Shown in pieces: positions 1 to 5,919 of a DNA stretch of 7,279 nt (positions are counted from its first letter, which is position 1; the number at the start of each line of letters is the position of its first letter). The notes below the pieces were generated by a model. That model was given only the letters and a program-made list of their open reading frames with translations. It did not search any database and was not told where the DNA came from. Origin of the DNA: Erysipelotrichaceae bacterium (GTDB lineage: Bacteria > Bacillota_I > Bacilli_A > Erysipelotrichales > Erysipelotrichaceae); the NCBI GenBank assembly GCA_003510215.1, contig DOKQ01000166.1:1-7279 (forward strand), given 5' to 3'. A program made the position numbers and the translations under genes.

Positions 1-2
1 AA

Positions 3-1781
3 TTACAGTAAAGCCATTAAAAATATAATACTCACGGGTTTACCATCATAGACAACGGAATGTCTTGGAATGATGACACCAATTTTATCCTCCAGTCCAT
101 TGAGAATCATTCCGTGTGGACCTGCGATTCCATGTTGATATATGGTAGAGAACTTGAGTTCCCTTTCCATCACCAGTTGTGCAAAATCTTCTGATGCAAC
201 TGAAGCATCCATCATCCGCCTTGCCATCGAATCAATCAGTTCCAGATAGCCACCCTGATCACTTATCCTAAAAAAGCGAGAATCAAAGAGATCCGCAATC
301 ACTCGTTGCTTGATAATATTTCGACTGATATAAGTCTTCAGAATAATCAGATCTTTAATCTGATGTAAATCCTGTTCATCCAGGATTTCCTTGATATAAA
401 TCACCGGCGCATGAATAAGACTGACATCGAAGGTTATTGTAGATAGAATCAGATGTGGATCCTGCTGATTAATCTCATCAATCCCAGTCATGGAATCAAA
501 ATCCACAATACTCCGAGGAAGTAAATCTTGAATCTTCTCCTTAAGCAAAAGAAGATTCCCACGTCCAATATCTGAAATAATCAATACCCGCTTAATCCGA
601 TGCAACGCCTGCTGCTTTGCACGCTCAATATTTCCAGCAAAATGGAGTGCTAGATAACCGATTTCATCCCTAGACAAATCAAATGGCTTATCATATTGCT
701 TTTGCCATAACTCATAAAAACGCAAAGCGATTAGAAAAACATTGGCATAGCGGCTACTCACCTCATCAACCAGCGGATTATTTAATAACATATGATGGGT
801 CATTCGTGAGATTAATGGATACATATGCATAAGCAAGGCTTCCTTCAGCTGATCATCTAAAGAAAATTTGGTTACGAATTCTTCATCTATCAAAAGAAGC
901 AACTCATCAATCAACTGTAGCAACTCCTCTTTTTCACACTCATCAATCCACTGAACCGATGTCTTTCCGGCAATCTGCGAAGCCAGATAGTCCACTTCCT
1001 CCATCGGAATGACCAGTTGAAAACGTTGTCTGATCCATTGAACGAGTGTGGATGCCATTTGCACATACTCCACATTCAAAGGTTGTGATGTCGATTGGGT
1101 ACTGACATAGTTTTTAATACTCACACGATAGAGCAATACCCGAAGATGATCCATCAGAGAATCGAAAAGAACCTGTGTAATCGTTAAGTGATTGGATTCA
1201 AGCGTCTTTTTTAAAACCATCTTGAGTTCACTTAAATCTACCTTCTCAATAAAATCAAAGTAATCCTTCGTCATGGAAATGTAATTGTTTGAATGAACCA
1301 CAAATTTGGAAAAAGCCTTCCGCATAGCCTTTTCGCTTCCTGTCAATCGAATACCATAATGAGAACGCCGAACAAGAAGCAGATCAATCTGTTTAACCAC
1401 AACTTCAAGTTCTTCCAAATCGGAAATCAGCGTGTTTCTCGAAACACCTATGATATCCGAGATGCTTTGCAGGGATGAAAACTGATCTTGCTGAAGAAGA
1501 TAAAACAGCAGAAAAGAAATCCGCTGCTGCCGATTGGACAACTCCACGGTCGAACTAGTATTTGTGATATAAGACTGAAATCGCTGTTCATCCAGCACTC
1601 GCAACTGATAACCTTTCGTACGTATCGTAACAACCTCGAATCCTTGAGATTCCTTCAGCGTATTGATCTGTTTTATCAATGACCGAATGGTTCGATCAGA
1701 AACAGACAACACCGAGGACAAATGCTCCATGGATACAGGGATATCTTTTTTTAAAACACAGACCAGTTCCACAACGCTCAT
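3..1781 (-). CDS. PRD-domain PTS transcriptional regulator (MtlR/LicR/ManR-like), EIIA domain cut short
   Basis: A DNA-binding regulator of sugar PTS operons, normally switched by phosphorylation of its PRD and EII-like domains by HPr and EII proteins. Visible order in 592 residues: two helix-turn-helix segments (about 14-40 and 102-126), PRD1 (about 190-275) with H212 and R219, PRD2 (about 295-390) with H319, R326 and H380, a PTS EIIB-like domain (about 397-490), and the start of an EIIA type-2 domain (about 505 on) with the GPH active-site His at 556. PRD1's second usual His position appears to be Q269. The EIIB phosphocysteine position is Ser403 (S-D-I-G-R-G), so that site cannot work as a phosphocysteine. 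The TAA at 3-5 falls 36 residues after His556, where family members usually continue for several dozen residues, so the protein is truncated or decayed at its C-terminus. The start ATG at 1779-1781 has AGGAGG at 1787-1792, 5 nt away. The N-terminal double HTH argues for a DNA-binding activator, not an RNA-binding BglG antiterminator. Target sugar unknown; its PTS genes are probably outside the window. Confidence 0.88.
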   Translation of the reverse strand: MSVVELVCVLKKDIPVSMEHLSSVLSVSDRTIRSLIKQINTLKESQGFEVVTIRTKGYQLRVLDEQRFQSYITNTSSTVELSNRQQRISFLLFYLLQQDQFSSLQSISDIIGVSRNTLISDLEELEVVVKQIDLLLVRRSHYGIRLTGSEKAMRKAFSKFVVHSNNYISMTKDYFDFIEKVDLSELKMVLKKTLESNHLTITQVLFDSLMDHLRVLLYRVSIKNYVSTQSTSQPLNVEYVQMASTLVQWIRQRFQLVIPMEEVDYLASQIAGKTSVQWIDECEKEELLQLIDELLLLIDEEFVTKFSLDDQLKEALLMHMYPLISRMTHHMLLNNPLVDEVSSRYANVFLIALRFYELWQKQYDKPFDLSRDEIGYLALHFAGNIERAKQQALHRIKRVLIISDIGRGNLLLLKEKIQDLLPRSIVDFDSMTGIDEINQQDPHLILSTITFDVSLIHAPVIYIKEILDEQDLHQIKDLIILKTYISRNIIKQRVIADLFDSRFFRISDQGGYLELIDSMARRMMDASVASEDFAQLVMERELKFSTIYQHGIAGPHGMILNGLEDKIGVIIPRHSVVYDGKPVSIIFLMALL

Positions 1782-1805
1782 AATAGCCTCCTCTGTCCAA
1801 CATTA

Positions 1806-1829
1806 ATTATAACGGTTAATCTTATTAAC
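1806..1829 (-). promoter_or_regulatory. Candidate promoter with overlapping dyad operator for the PRD regulator gene
   Basis: On the minus strand a perfect TATAAT lies at 1806-1811, 24 bp upstream of the regulator ATG, which predicts a start of transcription near 1798-1799 and a leader of about 18 nt carrying the AGGAGG. No good -35 is seen at 16-18 bp spacing; TTGTCT-like sequence lies at about 21 bp. Just upstream of the -10 is a perfect dyad, GTTAAT-3 nt-ATTAAC (1815-1829), where the spacer of a sigma-A promoter would be. A weak -35 plus a dyad fits a regulated or autoregulated promoter, but the regulator binding there is unknown. Confidence 0.55.
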
Positions 1830-1870
1830 AACAGACAAACTTTTTCCATTGATTGTGGCAAAAAATGCCA

Positions 1871-1898
1871 AAGAAAAAGGATGCTACTTGAACATCCC
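1871..1898 (-). terminator. Intrinsic terminator of the deacetylase-to-nuclease cluster
   Basis: Read on the minus strand, GGATG (1897-1893), a 9-nt loop, and CATCC (1883-1879) form a stem that can be extended by one G-U pair. It is followed directly by TTTTTCTTT (1878-1870). The nuclease stop codon TAG (1886-1884) lies inside the loop. Stem plus U-run is the standard rho-independent form, and it separates the four-gene cluster from the PRD regulator, which has its own promoter. Confidence 0.75.
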
Positions 1899-2327
1899 GA
1901 CTTTATCTTTTTTGGCATTACGATATGCCTGATCAATCCTTGATTTATATTTCGGATAATCATAATCATAAAACCGATTAACGAGTCCGGCACTGACAAT
2001 TTCTTCCTGCAGCAACAAATCATCCACCCAGATCCAGCCAAGCACCCGACCATACTTATCTTCCCGTTCGCCATCATACTCAATATAAATCACTGACGCA
2101 TTTTTAAGAAGATCACATGTAAAATCTGCAGCCTGTTGCCCAAAAGGTTGCATCTGCGGATATACCTCCGGTGTATCTATGTAAAGGAAACGCACGCGAC
2201 CGATGTTTTCAAAACGAGCTGTATCTCCATCGATGCACGCAGACAAAATAATCGGTTCTTTTGACGTCTGTGTCGAACAGCCAAAGAGTAAAAAACTGAT
2301 GAGAAAAAGGATCATCAATTTTCTCAT
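1884..2327 (-). CDS. Staphylococcal nuclease-type (thermonuclease) lipoprotein
   Basis: A secreted, probably membrane-tethered, calcium-dependent nuclease of the SNase fold, expected to cut DNA and RNA outside the membrane. The 147-residue protein opens with a short basic start (MRK), a hydrophobic stretch to about residue 15 and a lipobox LLFGC, giving lipidated Cys17. The SNase domain fills residues 27-147. All key residues of S. aureus nuclease have clear partners: Asp35 (D21, in IDGDT), Arg46 (R35), Asp51 and Glu54 (D40 and E43, in IDTPE), and Arg94 (R87, in KYGR), so the enzyme looks active. Two further cysteines (31 and 71) could form a disulfide. The ATG at 2325-2327 shares one base with the preceding stop (TGATG) and lacks a strong SD of its own, so translation is probably coupled to the 107-aa gene. 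An alternative role is simple nucleotide scavenging. Family call very secure; exact substrate not known. Confidence 0.93.
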   Translation of the reverse strand: MRKLMILFLISFLLFGCSTQTSKEPIILSACIDGDTARFENIGRVRFLYIDTPEVYPQMQPFGQQAADFTCDLLKNASVIYIEYDGEREDKYGRVLGWIWVDDLLLQEEIVSAGLVNRFYDYDYPKYKSRIDQAYRNAKKDKVGMFK

Positions 2328-2650
2328 CAGCTACGATAACCCCATGTAATAAACAACTCATCCATCTGCGTCTTCGGATTCACACGTTCTACCACATTCA
2401 CAGTCGCACCCATAATTTTCATCCGAGACAATTGCTCAAGTAACTCCTCCCAATGAATTTCATCTAATTGTGACCAGGATTTTGCCTTTGTTAATGTCAC
2501 ATGCTGAAGACCTTCATCCAAAGCCATTGCCAAACAATGATCCTCAATCATATCCACCACATCGTCAATTCGCTCATTTTGAATGGCATCTGAATTTTCG
2601 ATGGCTTCCTCAAACTCTTCCGAATCAAAAGATTCCCATTTATTTTCCAT
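2327..2650 (-). CDS. Very acidic 107-aa protein of unknown function
   Basis: I do not recognise a family. The protein has 25 Asp/Glu against 9 Lys/Arg, and the first 50 residues hold 17 acidic and 2 basic residues. There is no signal peptide or membrane segment, so it should be cytoplasmic. The N-terminal two-thirds look helical and the end (about residues 80-104, GATVNVVERV onward to ELFITW) looks like a beta hairpin. The gene is convincing: AGGAGG at 2657-2662 is 6 nt before the ATG, it sits 11 bp after the WYL regulator, and its TGA overlaps the nuclease ATG by one base. Tight coupling to a nuclease and a strong negative charge allow the guess of a nuclease inhibitor or DNA mimic, but no sequence match supports it. 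It could equally be an unrelated cytosolic protein. Confidence 0.82.
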   Translation of the reverse strand: MENKWESFDSEEFEEAIENSDAIQNERIDDVVDMIEDHCLAMALDEGLQHVTLTKAKSWSQLDEIHWEELLEQLSRMKIMGATVNVVERVNPKTQMDELFITWGYRS

Positions 2651-2661
2651 GATTACCCTCC

Positions 2662-3666
2662 TTATCGGTACATCTGTGATACTTTATCCAAGTACTCCTT
2701 ATATCCATTCACCGCATCTACCGGTGACAACAGCTGAACTTTTTCATGAAACTGAAATAGCCAGGCATAAAACGTCGGACTCACCTGCACAGCAGCTTCA
2801 ACCACAAAGCAATCATCACTGACACGTTTCATAGAAGCATGAAATCCAAACCGATCAATGGCCGCACTAAGCAAATCATTGTCACATTTTAACACAATTG
2901 TCTGTGTCTTGCCAGAAAACATCGAAAAGATATTTTGACTGTAGCGCGAGATGTTAAAATTCGCGACTCCACTCGCAACATCCACATTCACCCGTTTCTC
3001 ATCAAGGATAACAATGTGGTCCATCCGGTCGATACGGAAATTTGACAATCCTTCATGTTCTGGGAAATACGAAACTACATAATAGTTGTCCTGAGCCCAC
3101 ACAAGTGAGTATGGACTGGCAACATATTGCTTCCCATCTTTTCTGAATCGTTTCTTCTTCTGATGATTCACATCCAAATAAAAATCAAAATAACGAAAGG
3201 ATATTTTCTTATTTTTAACAATTGCCTCAAAAATAACATCCACATTTTGATAAATGTTTTTTGTGAGTGATTTTGAACGCTCACTCATATAGAGCTTTCT
3301 CTTTAAGTTCGCTGCCTGATAAAGACTATTCAACTTACTGATTTTCTCAATCAAAGCTTCACTTTTTTCCTTATTTATGAAATTCGATGACTGCACCGCA
3401 TCAATTAACAGCTTGCTCTCCGCAAAATCAAAGTGTCGACTTGCTACGTAATACCGAAAATGATCGGTTTTCTTTCGATGGATATCAATCCCTACACTCT
3501 GAAGTGTTTCGATATAATTGTAAAACGTCTTGCGATTTAATGTAATGCCAAATGGAAGCAATGCTTCCTCAAGTTCTTCTCTTGTCTTTGGATGTTCCTC
3601 ATCAGTCAAATCATACAATACCTGAAGAAAGGTAAATAGTTTCGCACTTGAAGATAATTTTTCCAT
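2662..3666 (-). CDS. WYL-domain transcriptional regulator
   Basis: A DNA-binding regulator with a ligand-sensing WYL domain. Members control operons ranging from metabolism to DNA-damage and phage-defence systems, and the WYL pocket is thought to bind nucleic-acid or nucleotide-like ligands. In 334 residues, an N-terminal winged HTH of the DeoR-like type spans about 8-73, a helical linker about 80-135, the WYL domain about 140-222, and the WCX C-terminal domain about 250-330. The WYL core reads D-N-Y-Y-V-V-S-Y at 193-200, so the namesake W-Y-L is Y-Y-V here. The ligand-pocket arginines of the FRIDRM segment, R211 and R214, are kept. The ATG at 3664-3666 has AGGGAGGA at 3673-3680. The TAA (2664-2662) overlaps the SD of the next gene. 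Its place inside the cluster suggests it controls the deacetylase/nuclease genes, most likely by autoregulation; this is inferred. Confidence 0.9.
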   Translation of the reverse strand: MEKLSSSAKLFTFLQVLYDLTDEEHPKTREELEEALLPFGITLNRKTFYNYIETLQSVGIDIHRKKTDHFRYYVASRHFDFAESKLLIDAVQSSNFINKEKSEALIEKISKLNSLYQAANLKRKLYMSERSKSLTKNIYQNVDVIFEAIVKNKKISFRYFDFYLDVNHQKKKRFRKDGKQYVASPYSLVWAQDNYYVVSYFPEHEGLSNFRIDRMDHIVILDEKRVNVDVASGVANFNISRYSQNIFSMFSGKTQTIVLKCDNDLLSAAIDRFGFHASMKRVSDDCFVVEAAVQVSPTFYAWLFQFHEKVQLLSPVDAVNGYKEYLDKVSQMYR

Positions 3667-3684
3667 GAAGAATCCTCCCTTTAC

Positions 3685-5121
3685 CTATGGCAACAACTCT
3701 CGAAATTTCTGCTGTGATGTTGGACGATGTTCAAGCATTTCACTGACAGTCACCAACTGATATCCCTCATAAACCAGATAACGAACGATATCTTCCATCG
3801 AATCAGCCGTCGAAGGCACCAAATCATGCATCAGGATAATGGCTCCATCATGGGCAGTTCGCTTAATCTGTTCCAATGTTTTCACTCCACTTTTATGACG
3901 CCAATCCTCAGTATCCACACTCCACATGACGATACGATATTCCGGCAGTGCATCTAATATCAGCTGATTGACCATTCCATAGGGAGGTCGCACAAGCGTA
4001 GGTGTTACACCCACCAAAGCTTCGATAGCTTTGTTTGTTGAGCGGATTTCATCCAGCACTTCCTGACGGGTCAGTTTGGTCATCATACGATGAGACCACG
4101 TATGATTGGCGATTTCACTCCCCGACTCAAAAATTCGCTTCATAACCTCAGGATAACCGTTGACTCTTGAACCTAAAACAAAAAAGGTTGCGGCAGATTC
4201 ATAGGTTTCTAAAACCTCAAGAATCTTAGGTGTCATGTTGGTTGGCCCATCATCAAAGGTTAATGCAATCATTGGTAACGTTGGATCTATGGTGCGCACC
4301 TTGGGCGTCGATGGTTTTGTCACAGGATCTTTCGGTAATACGGAAGGAACAATGGAAAAAAGTAAATCATATTCAAACTGCTCATATGGAATCTCATAGG
4401 AAATCAGACCTTTGGAACTACTAAGCAGTTCGGAGCGATCGAAATACACATGCAACCCTTCATTACCTATAAGCAACTTCGAGTAATTCTCAATATTCGC
4501 GGAGGTTTTCATTAGAAAATCCATGGATCCTGTTTCATCCTGATACCTTGGATGCCCCTCCAAATAGTTCCTTGTATAGGAAGATAGAACCTGAGTAAAT
4601 CTTGGTCTAAAGATATCCGAAAATTCAACCACCTGATTCTTCTGCAAATCATAATTGATCACTTTTTGAAACGAATGAGGATGAGCATACGTTGGTGAAT
4701 GAATTTCAAACGTAAAAACAATCCCAACAAAGCGATCATTGGTTAAAAATGATTGGTAGTCCACATAGAACTGTGCACGCAAATCCTTCTTGGATGGTGC
4801 ATAATCCACAAACTCCGTGTGGAAATAAACAACTTCCTTATTGACTACATCAAAAATCAGCCGATCCAATGGGATGAACCCCATTTTTGGATAATGCGCA
4901 GCCACAACCGTTGCATGATCTTCCTTAAGTATCGACTCTGTAATCCCAATCTGCTTTGGTTCACCGGAAGATATCAAAAGCTCTTCAGGAAAAGTACTGA
5001 CAGGTCGTAGAATTCGATAAGCAAACCCAACACTTAAACCTGACAGCAACAAAACAATGATTAAAAACGTTGCATGAAATAATCCGAATCTTCGCTTCTT
5101 AGCCACATGTATCACACCCAT
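3685..5121 (-). CDS. Membrane-anchored NodB-family polysaccharide/peptidoglycan deacetylase, PdaC-like
   Basis: A carbohydrate esterase 4 enzyme that removes N-acetyl groups from wall sugars or another surface polysaccharide, acting outside the membrane. Layout in 478 residues: basic start (KKRR, 8-11), one transmembrane segment (about 17-34), an extracellular region about 60-260 resembling the DUF3298/PdaC N-terminal module of Bacillus deacetylases, a Pro/Lys-rich linker (about 262-275), and the NodB domain (about 283-465). All five NodB motifs are intact: TFDDGP (288-293, metal Asp291, base Asp290), H-T-W-S-H (340-344, metal His), R-P-P-Y-G (378-382), D-T-E-D-W (403-407) and L-M-H-D (430-433, His432). 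It is therefore probably active and metal-dependent. The start is uncertain: ATG at 5121 has no SD and follows an in-frame TAG directly. GTG at 5106-5104 (would begin with residues V-A-K-K-R-R) has a weak GGGTG 8 nt upstream and may be the true start. It is first in the cluster, 18 bp before the WYL gene. Substrate not determinable. Confidence 0.92.
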   Translation of the reverse strand: MGVIHVAKKRRFGLFHATFLIIVLLLSGLSVGFAYRILRPVSTFPEELLISSGEPKQIGITESILKEDHATVVAAHYPKMGFIPLDRLIFDVVNKEVVYFHTEFVDYAPSKKDLRAQFYVDYQSFLTNDRFVGIVFTFEIHSPTYAHPHSFQKVINYDLQKNQVVEFSDIFRPRFTQVLSSYTRNYLEGHPRYQDETGSMDFLMKTSANIENYSKLLIGNEGLHVYFDRSELLSSSKGLISYEIPYEQFEYDLLFSIVPSVLPKDPVTKPSTPKVRTIDPTLPMIALTFDDGPTNMTPKILEVLETYESAATFFVLGSRVNGYPEVMKRIFESGSEIANHTWSHRMMTKLTRQEVLDEIRSTNKAIEALVGVTPTLVRPPYGMVNQLILDALPEYRIVMWSVDTEDWRHKSGVKTLEQIKRTAHDGAIILMHDLVPSTADSMEDIVRYLVYEGYQLVTVSEMLEHRPTSQQKFRELLP

Positions 5122-5133
5122 CTACTGACGCAT

Positions 5134-5142
5134 ATTGTATCA
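5134..5142 (-). promoter_or_regulatory. Extended -10 promoter for the deacetylase-led cluster
   Basis: On the minus strand TG-A-TACAAT occupies 5142-5134, a five-of-six -10 box with the extended TG element. No recognisable -35 lies 16-18 bp upstream, which extended -10 promoters tolerate. The predicted start of transcription is about 5126-5127, only 5-6 nt before the ATG at 5121 and about 20 nt before the alternative GTG at 5106. This supports the GTG start, or else a nearly leaderless message. Confidence 0.5.
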
Positions 5143-5180
5143 CATTACACATGAAAAATGCGTGAAAACTCAGATAACGA

Positions 5181-5819
5181 TTAACTTCCGTACCCTAATG
5201 ATTCATTGACGATCAATACAGCAATTCTTCTATCAATCTGAGATCGTGCTATACGAACAAACGCACTGCAAATACGGGTATCTTTTACGCATTCCATGCA
5301 TTCGCCCGTGACTGCACATGGATTCCCTGTGTTCAAACGCTGATTATTCATCGGACGTGACGTCATTCTTGCAAACGACTCTGCTGCACTCATATCCTTG
5401 ACAATCTTATTGGTCCCCACAATAACAACCACTTTTTTAGGTCCGAAAATCATCGCTGCTACCCGATTTCCATTTCCATCAATATTGAATAACTGACCAT
5501 CCAATGTGACTGCATTGCTTGAAGTGAAGAATAGGTCTGATTCAAAGGCTTTGCGAAACATGACTGCTGTATCCTTGCTTGCATCATATCGATCGTAGAA
5601 TGTAGCCTCTGATCCACGAATCATATCAATAATACCTGTTTCAAACAAGGTCATGGATCCTCCCACCGCAACCGTCATATCTTTTTGAAGTAGCTCGCTC
5701 ACATAAGTTTTCATCTGTTCCACTGTCTCAAAATAGTGGGCATCAAACCGATTTCTTCTAAGTGCTTTGACCGCTGCCTCACCTTGCAGTCGCTGTATAA
5801 GTTTTGTATGCTGATCCAT
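5181..5819 (-). CDS. LUD-domain (LutC/YkgG-like) protein with C-terminal Cys cluster
   Basis: Belongs to the LUD fold (PF02589, DUF162), named for LutB/LutC of lactate oxidation, with many stand-alone members of unknown role. In 212 residues: an N-terminal helix pair, V-A-V-G-G-S-M-T at 50-57, S-N-A-V-T-L-D-G at 101-108, D-G-N-G-N-R at 114-119, and V-G-T-N-K-I at 134-139, the usual core of the family. Near the end, four cysteines (168, 174, 177, 184; C-x5-C-x2-C-x6-C) recall the small clostridial-type LUD proteins and could bind an Fe-S cluster or zinc. No lutA or lutB neighbour is present, so lactate oxidation is not supported by context. The ATG at 5817-5819 has AGGGAGGT at 5825-5832. It lies between the clpB terminator and the deacetylase promoter, probably monocistronic; no convincing promoter was found in the 50 bp before it. 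Confidence 0.88.
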   Translation of the reverse strand: MDQHTKLIQRLQGEAAVKALRRNRFDAHYFETVEQMKTYVSELLQKDMTVAVGGSMTLFETGIIDMIRGSEATFYDRYDASKDTAVMFRKAFESDLFFTSSNAVTLDGQLFNIDGNGNRVAAMIFGPKKVVVIVGTNKIVKDMSAAESFARMTSRPMNNQRLNTGNPCAVTGECMECVKDTRICSAFVRIARSQIDRRIAVLIVNESLGYGS

Positions 5820-5869
5820 AAATTACCTCCCTGATCTAACATCTCTACGTTATCAAAAAACCTCTTTAT

Positions 5870-5919
5870 TTGCAAGTGTAAAAAACATGCCAATCAAGAC
5901 ATGTTTTTTACACTTGCAA
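5870..5919 (-). terminator. Long perfect stem-loop terminator overlapping the clpB stop codon
   Basis: Arms 5870-5889 and 5900-5919 are perfect 20-bp inverted repeats with 10 nt between them. Read on the minus strand the inner part is A6-CATG, loop, CATG-T6, with a further C-G and a U-G pair possible, leaving a 6-nt loop. The T6 run works as the U-tract. The outer 10 bp (TTGCAAGTGT and its complement) extend the stem well beyond what an intrinsic terminator needs. The last clpB codons, encoding V-A-S-V-K-N-M-S, form the 5' arm, and the TGA (5896-5894) lies in the loop. The A6/T6 symmetry means it could also stop transcription from the other strand. Confidence 0.8.

Noticed and set aside
1806..1870. 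RNA antiterminator (RAT) site for a BglG-type regulator
   Set aside because: The regulator has two DNA-binding HTHs instead of the RNA-binding CAT domain, and no RAT-like sequence overlapping a terminator stem was seen.
1778..2083. Minus-strand open frame of about 101 codons spanning the nuclease gene's 3' part and the regulator's upstream region
   Set aside because: It is a shifted frame over a clear SNase gene, runs through the terminator and promoter region, and has no recognisable protein features.
4753..5010. Plus-strand open frame antisense to the deacetylase
   Set aside because: Shadow of a strong coding region, no SD, no recognisable domain.
5122..5133. Tiny ORF ATG-CGT-CAG-TAG just before the deacetylase ATG, considered as a leader peptide
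   Set aside because: It has no ribosome site and lies mostly upstream of the predicted start of transcription, so it is probably chance.
5845..5875. TTGCAA with GATAAC 15 bp downstream as a promoter for the LUD gene
   Set aside because: Both boxes are weak and the spacing is short; the TTGCAA is part of the terminator arm. Not enough to call.
5711..5893. Minus-strand open frame of about 60 codons across the LUD gene start and the terminator
   Set aside because: Out of frame with the well-supported LUD start, begins inside the long stem-loop, and has no SD.
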